Below, piece after piece: positions 34,242-43,054 of a stretch of DNA of 64,000 bases. Position 1 is the first letter of the stretch; every line of letters starts with the position of its first letter. The translations under genes and the position numbers were made by a program. This DNA comes from Jejudonia soesokkakensis (GTDB taxonomy: Bacteria > Bacteroidota > Bacteroidia > Flavobacteriales > Flavobacteriaceae). The notes under the pieces were generated by a model. The model did no database searches. It had not been told where the DNA came from and saw nothing but the letters and a program-made list of their open reading frames with translations. The stretch is from positions 248,001 to 312,000 of the forward strand of contig NZ_JBHTBN010000001.1 of assembly GCF_042664795.1 (NCBI RefSeq), in the 5' to 3' direction.

Positions 34242-36464
34242 TTAAAAGTTTACAGTAACTTTTGCTCTTGCAAAGAAAGGAGTTCCAGGTGTAAAATGAA
34301 TTTCCTCTACTGGTTCAGCTTCGTTAAAAAGTCTACTTTCTGTTGCAAATTGAGTTTCATTCCATTCGGTATCAAAAAGATTTTCTACAATAATTCCAAA
34401 TACAAAATTCTTATAGGTGTAATTAATGTTAAAATCAGTCACCAAATAGCCTTCTGCTATGATACTGTTATCTTCATTTGCAGGACGATCTTTAATGAAT
34501 CTGTAATTCAATCCGCCAGAAAAATCACCAATATTGGAAAATGTTACACCGCCTGTTGACGTAAGGTCTGGAGCTAGCGGAATAAAATCCTGACCTTCGG
34601 GCTCTTCTGTGCTGCGGGCATAGGTATAATTGATATCTCCAAAAAAGTATAACCAATCCAAAGCTTCGTAGCGGATTCCTGCATCAACACCTAGCCTTCT
34701 TGATTTTCCGCTGGGTTCTACGATACCTGCATCGCCAACATACACGAATTCCTGATCCAGAAATAGTGTCCAGAGTGCCGAGGTAAAGATTAACTTATCG
34801 GTAATTTTATAAATTCCTCCAAGGTCTGCACCATATGCAGCTGGCAGAATGTCCTCGCCACTATTAGCTACCACAACACGACTGTCGTTAGAATGAAATC
34901 CTATTCCTGTTTTTAAAAAGAGCTGTAGCTTTTGATTCGCAGCATAGGTGAAATTAAGCTTCGGACTTGCAAAAACCTTGCTTTCACTTTTGTTGTCATA
35001 CGTTTCAGAAAGAAAGTTTTCATAGTCAAACTTAAAATAATCCAATCGAAGGGCAGGATTTACGGTAAAGTCACCAAAATCAAATTCAGTATTTAAAAAT
35101 CCGAAAGAATTTAGCTGATCCACATTTCCAAAAGCCAGACGTTCAAGAATCTCACTTCGGTTTGCGGTTCTTGAAAGTTCTACATCATTAACATCATCAT
35201 ATCGAACACCCACACCCGCAGTATATTCAAAATCAAAATCACTAAAATTCATTTTTTCTGAATATGCTGTTTGAAATCCAAATATGTTTCGGTCCTCACG
35301 TTGCGCGATTTGATCACCATTGACGGGATCTTCTAAAAAGAAAGTAAAATTTGAAAAAAGCTCAAAATCATAATGGGAGTAGAAAGCAGTGGTTTTTAAT
35401 TGACGGTTTTCTGAAAGTGTTTTCTTATGATTGACTAAAAGATTTGTTCTACTGGTATTTCCACCTTCGGTATCATCGATAGCACCAAAGCGATCTATCA
35501 AACCCGAGTCTACTGCTCTCTGCGGAATTTGTCCTGAAGCATCCCACTTACTTTGAAAATGAGAAGCTGTTAGGGAAACTTCCTGGTTCCCTGGCAGGTT
35601 AAAATTATACTTTCCCAATAAATTGAAGCGGTTAAAATTTTGAGGAGACTCAAAAGGACCATCAAACGTATATAACGATGTTGCCACATACGCATTGCTG
35701 TTTTTGGTGTCTAAGACATTAAAAAGGCCTACGGTTCTAAAAGAATTAAAATCTCCATATTCTACAGAAACAGAACTATTTTGTATGCGTTTTTTTGTTT
35801 TAAAATCTACATAGCCCGCAGTGGTAAAATCACCGTGATCTGCATAATAAGGACCTTTTCCAAACTCGATATTATCTACTGTTTCAGGAATTAAAAAATG
35901 CAGGTCGCTGTATCCTTGTCCGTGCGCATGAGACACCATATTTACAGGCAGACCATCCACATTAAGACTTATATCGGTTCCATGATCAATGTCAAAACCT
36001 CGCAAAAATATTTGTTCTGCTTTTCCCCCTCCGGCATGTTGCCCGATAAAAAGTCCGGGAACCTTACGAAGTACTTCCTGAGTATTCTTTACAGGATTAT
36101 TTTTGAGGTCCACACTTACAATTTGATTGAGAGGGTTTACTTCGGGCGATATAATGATTTGACGTAAAGAGATTGACGCTTCCGCAAGTGTAATAGTGAA
36201 TTGTTTTGAAAAATCTTCTTGCGTAATAGAATAGATAAAGGGTTCATATCCCAGATATGAAATATATAATTGATCATTCACCGACACATCGTCCAGGCTA
36301 AATATTCCCAGCGCATTGGTATGTGAATGTTGATTTTTGGTTTGATTGTATACAGCTACATCCTGTAGCGGTGTATTGGTTTGGGTAACTACTTTCCCCG
36401 TGAGATTTTGCGAATGCAAAGATGCACAAAGAAGTAGCATACCCAGAAATGAGATGCTTTTCAT
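34242..36464 (-). CDS. TonB-dependent receptor, probable metal uptake
   Basis: 740 residues. A signal peptide is followed by a carboxypeptidase-regulatory-like beta domain (about 20-100), a plug domain (about 118-225, with LRGFDIDHGTDISLNVDGLPVN), and a 22-strand barrel ending in the aromatic-terminated VTVNF. The plug contains several histidines (IDHG, SHAHGQG, YADHGD), and the small gene immediately upstream encodes a His-rich protein. This pairing suggests a metal such as zinc or a metal complex as substrate. The two genes are 66 bp apart and probably co-transcribed. Confidence 0.9.
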   Translation of the reverse strand: MKSISFLGMLLLCASLHSQNLTGKVVTQTNTPLQDVAVYNQTKNQHSHTNALGIFSLDDVSVNDQLYISYLGYEPFIYSITQEDFSKQFTITLAEASISLRQIIISPEVNPLNQIVSVDLKNNPVKNTQEVLRKVPGLFIGQHAGGGKAEQIFLRGFDIDHGTDISLNVDGLPVNMVSHAHGQGYSDLHFLIPETVDNIEFGKGPYYADHGDFTTAGYVDFKTKKRIQNSSVSVEYGDFNSFRTVGLFNVLDTKNSNAYVATSLYTFDGPFESPQNFNRFNLLGKYNFNLPGNQEVSLTASHFQSKWDASGQIPQRAVDSGLIDRFGAIDDTEGGNTSRTNLLVNHKKTLSENRQLKTTAFYSHYDFELFSNFTFFLEDPVNGDQIAQREDRNIFGFQTAYSEKMNFSDFDFEYTAGVGVRYDDVNDVELSRTANRSEILERLAFGNVDQLNSFGFLNTEFDFGDFTVNPALRLDYFKFDYENFLSETYDNKSESKVFASPKLNFTYAANQKLQLFLKTGIGFHSNDSRVVVANSGEDILPAAYGADLGGIYKITDKLIFTSALWTLFLDQEFVYVGDAGIVEPSGKSRRLGVDAGIRYEALDWLYFFGDINYTYARSTEEPEGQDFIPLAPDLTSTGGVTFSNIGDFSGGLNYRFIKDRPANEDNSIIAEGYLVTDFNINYTYKNFVFGIIVENLFDTEWNETQFATESRLFNEAEPVEEIHFTPGTPFFARAKVTVNF

Positions 36465-36530
36465 GTAAAATTTGTTTAAAGTAAATAAAAATTCCCCATT
36501 CGTTTTAGTAAGAACGGGTATAGAAATAAA

Positions 36531-36977
36531 TTATGAAAAGCGTAGTTCGGGAGGGGGTGTCGTATGCTCTAAAATAGTTGAAATATGTGCTTCGGAATAC
36601 GTAAATATATGTTTGATGTCTATTGCAAAAGGTACGTCTGAAGCATATTCCTGCAGCGTAAGATGCTTATCAAAAGATAAAATCTTAGTTACTTTGTTTG
36701 TTTCTGAAGAGTTTGTTTCAGAAGTATGTGCAACTTGTTGATTTGAAAAAATAGAGGTTACAAATGCAATTGTTTTATGTTCATGTGGGTGTTCTTCCCC
36801 GTGAGCGTGATGCGTTTTGTGTTCGTGCTCATGGTCTGAAGCTGTTTGAGAAATAAAGTGTTCAATTTTATGAAATCCTTTCAGAATCGATGTGTGAAGC
36901 GGAGTAACGAGATAGAGCATTGACAATGCGACCAACATTGTTTTTTTAAATTTTTCTTTTCGTAAAAATTGGGTCAT
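36531..36977 (-). CDS. His-rich membrane-anchored protein, probable metal binder
   Basis: 148 residues. An N-terminal membrane segment (about 12-28) is followed by a His/Glu-rich stretch at about 48-68 (D-H-E-H-E-H-K-T-H-H-A-H-G-E-E-H-P-H-E-H) with nine histidines within 21 residues. The rest has no recognised fold. It is encoded just upstream of the TonB receptor. A role in periplasmic metal capture or hand-over fits, but no family is recognised. A palindrome at 37011-37026 lies 34 bp before its start. Confidence 0.8.
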   Translation of the reverse strand: MTQFLRKEKFKKTMLVALSMLYLVTPLHTSILKGFHKIEHFISQTASDHEHEHKTHHAHGEEHPHEHKTIAFVTSIFSNQQVAHTSETNSSETNKVTKILSFDKHLTLQEYASDVPFAIDIKHIFTYSEAHISTILEHTTPPPELRFS

Positions 36978-37010
36978 AGGTTCTCGACTTTTGCTCGTCT
37001 TTGTTAAAAT

Positions 37011-37026
37011 TACGCATTCGAGCGTA
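37011..37026. promoter_or_regulatory. Inverted repeat upstream of the His-rich gene (operator candidate)
   Basis: TACGC (37011-37015) and GCGTA (37022-37026) flank ATTCGA. It lies between the divergent His-rich gene and uvrC, 34 bp from the former's ATG. It does not match the E. coli Zur or Fur consensus as I know them. Confidence 0.35.
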
Positions 37027-37110
37027 CTTTAGATTTTAAGCACCCTAAGGTTTAACCCTATTTTAACACCTATTGAATTTAAATTACCCCCGGGTTTTCA
37101 AAATACCAAG

Positions 37111-37118
37111 TATCTTTG
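37111..37118 (+). promoter_or_regulatory. Candidate -7 box of uvrC
   Basis: TATCTTTG matches TAnnTTTG and is only 5 bp before ATG 37124, which would give a leaderless transcript. Confidence 0.45.
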
Positions 37119-37123
37119 ATGTT

Positions 37124-38914
37124 ATGTCGCAAGCATCTGTCCCCTTACAAGTTTCTACACTTCCCGCTTCTCCGGGAGTGTATCAATACTACGATAAGGA
37201 CAACAAACTTTTGTATGTAGGGAAAGCAAAAAACCTGAAGAAACGGGTTACTTCTTATTTTACAAAAACACATGATAATGCGCGAACTCGAATGCTGGTA
37301 AAACGCATTCAGGATATAAAACATATTGTAGTTGCGACCGAAACGGACGCACTTTTACTTGAGAATAATCTCATAAAAAAATACCAGCCAAAATACAATG
37401 TCATGTGGAAGGATGATAAATCCTATCCGTGGATCTGTATTAAAAACGAGCGTTTTCCCAGAGTGTTTCCAACACGCCGTATGATTAAGGATGGCTCTGA
37501 ATATTATGGTCCCTACACCAGTATGAAAACAGTGCATACCTTGTTAGATCTCATTAAAGGACTGTACCCTTTGCGAACTTGTAATTATGATTTGGCTGAA
37601 GAGAAGATCAAAGCCGAAAAGTATAAGGTCTGTTTAGAATATCATCTGGGGAATTGTGCCGGGCCTTGTGAGGCAAAGTATTCTGAAGCGTTGTACAATG
37701 AAAACATAGAGGCGATTAGAAACATTGTAAAAGGTAATTTTAAAGAATCGCTGTCACGCTTTAAAAAACAGATGAAACACTATGCTGCTAATCTGCAGTT
37801 TGAGGATGCACAACGAGTCAAAGAAAAAATAGACATATTGCAAGGCTATCAGTCCAAATCTACGGTGGTAAATCCTAAAATTAACAATGTCGACGTATTT
37901 AGTATTGTTAGTGATGAAAGTTACGGGTATGTTAACTTTTTGCAATTGTCTTATGGAGCAATTATTAGGTCTCACACCTTAGAAATTAAAAAGAAACTGG
38001 ATGAAAAGGACTCGGAGTTGCTTCAGTTAGCAGTGATTGAGATCAGACAGCGGTTCAATTCCCAATCAAAAGAAGTGTATCTGCCATTTAAAATTGATCT
38101 GGGAGAAGAGATCAAGATTCACATTCCGAAGGCAGGCGACAAGAAAAAGATTTTAGACCTTTCCGTAAGAAATGCAAAGTATTACCGAATGGAGCGTTTT
38201 AAACAAGCAAAAATTGTAGATCCCGATCGCCATGAAAAGCGAATTATGGCGCAAATGAAAAAGGACCTGCGCTTGTCTGAAGAGCCCCGCCATATTGAAT
38301 GTTTTGACAATAGTAATATTCAGGGAACCAATCCAGTGGCAGCCTGTGTCGTTTTTAAAAATGGAAAACCAAGCAAGAAAGACTATCGTAAATTCAATAT
38401 AAAAACGGTGGAGGGACCCGATGATTTTGCTTCGATGGAAGAAGTGGTCTATCGACGCTATAAACGATTAAAGGAAGAAGGACAATCGTTGCCGCAATTG
38501 ATTATTATTGATGGCGGAAAAGGACAATTATCATCCTCATTAAAAGCATTAGAGCAACTGGAATTAAGAGGAAAAATTGCCATTATCGGAATTGCGAAAC
38601 GACTGGAAGAATTATTTTATCCAGATGACCCCATTCCTTTGTATCTTGATAAAAAATCTGAAACGTTGAAAATCATTCAACAGTTACGTAATGAGGCGCA
38701 CCGTTTTGGAATCACCTTTCATCGTGATAAGCGAAGTAAAGAAGCGTTGAATACAGAGCTTACAACTATTTCAGGAATTGGAGAAAAAACAGTAGTAGAA
38801 TTGTTGCGCCATTTTAAAAGCACCAAACGAATTAAAGCGGCATCGTTTGAAGAATTGGCAAATGTGGTGGGAGCCAGTAAAGCGAAAAAAATAGTAGTAC
38901 ATTTTCAGAAATAA
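37124..38914 (+). CDS. uvrC: Excinuclease ABC subunit C
   Basis: 596 residues from ATG 37124. The upstream in-frame ATG at 37073 would add 17 residues not seen in the family and lies before the -7 box. Order: GIY-YIG nuclease domain (PGVYQYYD and LLYVGKAKNL, about 17-38), a Cys-containing segment (about 165-185: CNYD, CLEYHLGNCAGPC), the UVR motif (about 205-240), the RNase H-like endonuclease domain with ECFDNSNI and IIIDGGKGQL, and C-terminal helix-hairpin-helix repeats. It makes both incisions in nucleotide excision repair. Confidence 0.97.
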   Translation: MSQASVPLQVSTLPASPGVYQYYDKDNKLLYVGKAKNLKKRVTSYFTKTHDNARTRMLVKRIQDIKHIVVATETDALLLENNLIKKYQPKYNVMWKDDKSYPWICIKNERFPRVFPTRRMIKDGSEYYGPYTSMKTVHTLLDLIKGLYPLRTCNYDLAEEKIKAEKYKVCLEYHLGNCAGPCEAKYSEALYNENIEAIRNIVKGNFKESLSRFKKQMKHYAANLQFEDAQRVKEKIDILQGYQSKSTVVNPKINNVDVFSIVSDESYGYVNFLQLSYGAIIRSHTLEIKKKLDEKDSELLQLAVIEIRQRFNSQSKEVYLPFKIDLGEEIKIHIPKAGDKKKILDLSVRNAKYYRMERFKQAKIVDPDRHEKRIMAQMKKDLRLSEEPRHIECFDNSNIQGTNPVAACVVFKNGKPSKKDYRKFNIKTVEGPDDFASMEEVVYRRYKRLKEEGQSLPQLIIIDGGKGQLSSSLKALEQLELRGKIAIIGIAKRLEELFYPDDPIPLYLDKKSETLKIIQQLRNEAHRFGITFHRDKRSKEALNTELTTISGIGEKTVVELLRHFKSTKRIKAASFEELANVVGASKAKKIVVHFQK

Positions 38915-38940
38915 ATAATAAAATATAGGACAATCAACTT

Positions 38941-41178
38941 TTGAAATATTTACTATACATAGTCATTTTTATACTAGCGGCAACAAGCTTCGCTCAAAAC
39001 CCTGAACCTAAAAAAGATGTAAAAGTAGGGTTGGTACTTAGTGGTGGTGGTGCAAAAGGACTAGCGCATATTGGCGTACTTAAAAAAATTGAAGAGGCTG
39101 GTGTACGTATTGATTATATTGGCGGAACGAGTATGGGAGCTATTATTGGAGGTTTGTATGCGGCGGGCTATTCGGCAAAACAATTGGATTCTATTTTTAC
39201 TGAAATTGAATTTAACGGATTGATCCAGGATGAAATTCCTAGAAGTGCAAAAACGTTTTACGAGAAAAAAGAAAGTGAGAAATATGCCATAAAACTTCCA
39301 TTCGATAATTTTGATATTGGTTTTCCCTCGGGGCTTTCAAAAGGACAGAATGTTTACAATCTTCTTTCCAAATTAACTGCACATGTCGACTCTATTAACG
39401 AGTTTGATAAACTTCCGATTCCTTTTTTCTGTGTGGCAACAGATGTAGAACGGGGAAATCAGATTATTTTGGACAAAGGATATTTACCCAGAGCAATACT
39501 TGCCAGCGGCGCAATACCATCTATTTTTTCGCCAGTTTCAGTAAATGATACTTTAATGATAGATGGCGGAGTCATTAATAATTACCCTATTGATGAGGTA
39601 AAGGCTAAGGGTATGGACATAATTATTGGGGTAGATGTTCAAGATTCGCTTCGTGGAAGAAAGAATTTAACCAGTGCTTTTGAGGTGCTAATTCAGGTAA
39701 ATAATTACCGGACCATTAGAGACATGGAGGTTAAAAGCAAAAAAACAGATGTCTATATTAATCCCGATATTAAGGATTTCTCAGTTTTATCATTTGACAG
39801 AGGAAGGGAAATAATCAAATCTGGTGAAAAACAGGCAGCTATTGTTTATAATGATCTTCTAAATATCGCTGCGCAACAGCGATCTATTGAAAGACCAAAA
39901 ATAGCGTTTCTAAACAGAAATTCACTTTATATTGATACTGTTGAAATTAATGGAATTGAAGCATACACGAGGTCATATGTGTTGGGAAAGCTCAAATTGC
40001 AAATTCCTAGCGAAATTAGCTACGACCGATTTAACGAGGGAATTAATAATTTGTCAGCTACTGGAAATTTTCAGGATATCGATTACAGATTAGAACCTTT
40101 GGGGAATGATTCTTATAAGATTGTATTTAACTTGAGGGAAGATCCTTCAAAAATGCAATTGCGACTTGGGGTGCATTATGACGAATTGTATCAGACTTCG
40201 GCTTTGATTAATGTTACCAGAAAACGACTGTTCACAAACAATGATATTGCTTCTTTTGATTTTATTGTGGGCGACAACGTGCGGTATAATTTCAATTATT
40301 ATATCGATAAAGGATTTTACTGGAGCATTGGACTTAACTCCAAATTTGATTTTTTTGAAAAGGATGTCAGTGCTGCTTTTATTGCTGAAGAAAACGAAAT
40401 CAATGAAGATATTCTGGTCAATAAAATAGATCTTCAGTATGGAGACCTTACCAATCAGCTATATTTTGAAACGCTTTTTAGAAGAAGTTTTCTCTTAGGG
40501 CTTGGAGTAGAGCACAAATGGCTGAGATATCTTTCAGAAACTATAGGAATAGATGAAAATGACAACCCAAGAACAATTTTTGAAAACACAAATTACTTTA
40601 GTACCTATGGGTATTTAAAGTATGATACGTTTGACAATAGTTTTTTTCCAAATAGTGGGTTGTATTTTAGGGGGGATTTTCATCTATATCTTTTTGCTGA
40701 AGGAAGGAATACCGATTTTGACCAGTTTTCCATTGCAAAAGCGAAGGCAGGATATGCTTTTTCAATTCTTGACAAGTTTTCTACTTTAATCACTACAGAA
40801 GGAGGCTTTAAAATAGGAAATGAAGCTACTCAGAGTCTGGATTTCTTTTTAGGAGGCTATGGCTATAAACCCATAAATAACATTATTCCTTTTTATGGAT
40901 TGGACGCTTTAACCGCAAGAGGAGATACCTATTTAAAATCAAATATTACATTTGATTACGAACTGTTTCCTAAAAATCACATCAGTGTATTTGCAGATAT
41001 TTCAAATATTGGAGACAATCTTTTTGAAACTGGTGAGTGGATCGACGGAATCGACTATAGTAGTTTTGGGCTGGGATATGGGATTCAAACTTTTTTGGGC
41101 CCAATTGAAGTAAAATATGCCTATAGTCCCGAAATTGAAGATGGATTCTGGCATATTGCTGCTGGCTTCAGGTTTTAA
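38941..41178 (+). CDS. Patatin-like phospholipase fused to surface-antigen barrel
   Basis: 745 residues from a TTG start, which begins a clean signal peptide (MKYLLYIVIFILAATSFAQ). The patatin domain (about 28-240) shows the oxyanion loop SGGGAKGLAHIG, the nucleophile Ser64 in GTSMG, and Asp208 in DGG. A POTRA-like domain (about 310-390) and a BamA/Omp85-type barrel (about 400-745) follow, ending in FRF. This is the PlpD-like type Vd arrangement, in which the barrel displays or exports a lipase. It starts 26 bp after uvrC. Confidence 0.92.
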   Translation: MKYLLYIVIFILAATSFAQNPEPKKDVKVGLVLSGGGAKGLAHIGVLKKIEEAGVRIDYIGGTSMGAIIGGLYAAGYSAKQLDSIFTEIEFNGLIQDEIPRSAKTFYEKKESEKYAIKLPFDNFDIGFPSGLSKGQNVYNLLSKLTAHVDSINEFDKLPIPFFCVATDVERGNQIILDKGYLPRAILASGAIPSIFSPVSVNDTLMIDGGVINNYPIDEVKAKGMDIIIGVDVQDSLRGRKNLTSAFEVLIQVNNYRTIRDMEVKSKKTDVYINPDIKDFSVLSFDRGREIIKSGEKQAAIVYNDLLNIAAQQRSIERPKIAFLNRNSLYIDTVEINGIEAYTRSYVLGKLKLQIPSEISYDRFNEGINNLSATGNFQDIDYRLEPLGNDSYKIVFNLREDPSKMQLRLGVHYDELYQTSALINVTRKRLFTNNDIASFDFIVGDNVRYNFNYYIDKGFYWSIGLNSKFDFFEKDVSAAFIAEENEINEDILVNKIDLQYGDLTNQLYFETLFRRSFLLGLGVEHKWLRYLSETIGIDENDNPRTIFENTNYFSTYGYLKYDTFDNSFFPNSGLYFRGDFHLYLFAEGRNTDFDQFSIAKAKAGYAFSILDKFSTLITTEGGFKIGNEATQSLDFFLGGYGYKPINNIIPFYGLDALTARGDTYLKSNITFDYELFPKNHISVFADISNIGDNLFETGEWIDGIDYSSFGLGYGIQTFLGPIEVKYAYSPEIEDGFWHIAAGFRF

Positions 41179-41237
41179 TAATTTCTTATCATTGAAGCGC
41201 TTAAATTTTTACGATATTTGTAAGAAATCATATTATT

Positions 41238-42407
41238 ATGCCTTTCTATCATTCATTGGGAAAAATTCCTCCTAAACGACATACTCAATTCCGAAAGCCA
41301 GACGGCGAGCTTTACAGCGAACAACTTTTTGGAACTATCGGCTTTGACGGCATGTATAGCAACTCATATCATGTGCATCGTCCCACTCAGGTAAAGGAAA
41401 TTAAAAAGCAATATAGTGTTGCTCCTAAAATTGCGAAAGCAAATAATATACAATCTTACCGATTTAGAGGATTTCAAGTATCACCAGAAAACGATTATTT
41501 AGAAAGTAGAAAAGCAGTTCTTACCAATAGTGATTGTACCATCATTCTAGCAGCTCCTAAAAAATCTCAAGAGGATTATTTTTATAAAAATACAGATGCT
41601 GATGAGTTGATATTTATCCATAGGGGTACGGGAACTTTGCGAACCCATTTGGGAAATATTGATTTTAAGTACGGGGACTATTTATTAGTTCCTAGAGGGA
41701 TTATCTATAAAATGCAATTTAATGATGAAGACAATCGATTGTTCATTGTAGAGTCCAGAAGACCTATTTATACTCCTAAGCGATACCGAAATTGGTTCGG
41801 ACAATTGTTAGAACATTCCCCATTTTGTGAGCGTGATCTTAGAAAACCTGAAACAATTGAAACCCATGATGAAAAGGGTGATTTTTTGATTAAAGTAAAA
41901 AAACAGGATGAAATCATCGAAATGGTGTATGCTACTCACCCTTTTGATGTGGTAGGATACGATGGGTATAACTATCCGTATGCATTTTCGATCCATGATT
42001 TTGAACCTATTACAGGTCGTATTCATCAGCCACCACCAGTACATCAAACCTTCGAAACTGATGCTTTTGTCGTGTGTAGTTTTGTGCCTAGAAAGTATGA
42101 TTATCACCCCTTAAGTATTCCGGCGCCTTACAATCACAGTAATATAGATAGTGATGAGGTGTTGTATTATGTGGATGGAGATTTTATGAGCCGAAACGAT
42201 ATCGATGCGGGTCATATTTCGTTACATCCAGCGGGTATCCCACATGGACCACATCCCGGAGCGACCGAGAGAAGTATTGGCAAAACTGATACTGACGAAC
42301 TTGCCGTCATGGTCGATACATTCAAGCCGTTACAAGTAACCGAAGAAGCCATGAAAATAGCAGATGAATCCTACTATCAGTCCTGGTTGGAAGATAATAA
42401 TCACTAA
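41238..42407 (+). CDS. hmgA: Homogentisate 1,2-dioxygenase
   Basis: 389 residues, shorter than the ~430-440 of animal and Pseudomonas enzymes. A cupin-type non-haem iron dioxygenase that opens homogentisate to maleylacetoacetate in tyrosine breakdown. The N-terminal MPFYHSLGKIPPKRHTQF and the C-terminal LHPAGIPHGPHPGATE block with iron-binding histidines match the Bacteroidota type. It forms a run with hppD (two genes downstream), the preceding step. Maleylacetoacetate isomerase and fumarylacetoacetase are not in the window. Confidence 0.94.
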   Translation: MPFYHSLGKIPPKRHTQFRKPDGELYSEQLFGTIGFDGMYSNSYHVHRPTQVKEIKKQYSVAPKIAKANNIQSYRFRGFQVSPENDYLESRKAVLTNSDCTIILAAPKKSQEDYFYKNTDADELIFIHRGTGTLRTHLGNIDFKYGDYLLVPRGIIYKMQFNDEDNRLFIVESRRPIYTPKRYRNWFGQLLEHSPFCERDLRKPETIETHDEKGDFLIKVKKQDEIIEMVYATHPFDVVGYDGYNYPYAFSIHDFEPITGRIHQPPPVHQTFETDAFVVCSFVPRKYDYHPLSIPAPYNHSNIDSDEVLYYVDGDFMSRNDIDAGHISLHPAGIPHGPHPGATERSIGKTDTDELAVMVDTFKPLQVTEEAMKIADESYYQSWLEDNNH

Positions 42408-42410
42408 AAG

Positions 42411-42914
42411 ATGAATCAGCAAAATCTCCCGGGAGAGTCTACCATTACCACACTTTGGATCATTGCTCTTGTGTGTGTATTATTGGGCTGTTGTTGCGGA
42501 ATTGTAAGTGCTTTGCCAGCCTTGATCGTGAGTATTATTTCGCTGGTGATGGCAAATAAAAACATAAAACTCTTTCAAGCAAATCCAGGTGAGTTCTTGG
42601 CACATAGTTATTCTTCAGTAAAAACCGGAAAAATTATGAGCATCATCAATATCGTATTGAGTTCTATTATTTTTTTAGGGTACATGCTTTATTTTTTAAT
42701 TTATGGAGCGTTTATCTGGACCGCCTTGGCAACAGGCCTTACCAATGGAGCATTTAACGAGTTTAGTGATGATTTTAATTCTGAAACCTATGAGGAAAAC
42801 TCAAATACTTGGGAAGAAGATGTGTATAGAGGATGGGAAGAAGAAGTTGATTCTATAGCCAACGACACATTGCTTATAAATACATTTGAAACAGACACCC
42901 TTAATCAAAGGTAA
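42411..42914 (+). CDS. CCC-motif membrane protein
   Basis: 167 residues. Two membrane helices: about 12-45 with the motif GCCCG, and about 75-103. The last ~50 residues are strongly acidic (EEN...WEED...WEEEVD). It matches what annotation pipelines call 'CCC motif membrane protein'. The helix-CC-turn-helix layout with a short loop is like the CD225 proteins at 29.6-30.3 kb. It begins 3 bp after the hmgA stop and separates hmgA from hppD, so it is co-transcribed with tyrosine catabolism. Function unknown. Confidence 0.8.
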   Translation: MNQQNLPGESTITTLWIIALVCVLLGCCCGIVSALPALIVSIISLVMANKNIKLFQANPGEFLAHSYSSVKTGKIMSIINIVLSSIIFLGYMLYFLIYGAFIWTALATGLTNGAFNEFSDDFNSETYEENSNTWEEDVYRGWEEEVDSIANDTLLINTFETDTLNQR

Positions 42915-43054
42915 TTTTTGTAAATTTAGAATAGTGCAGAAGCTTAAAATACATAGAATAGATATTACACCACATCTTAGAGCCATGTGGTAAGTAGTTA
43001 TGGTTGTTTCAGAAAAAAGAAAAACGATAACGTTAGAATTAAATAAACAAGAAG

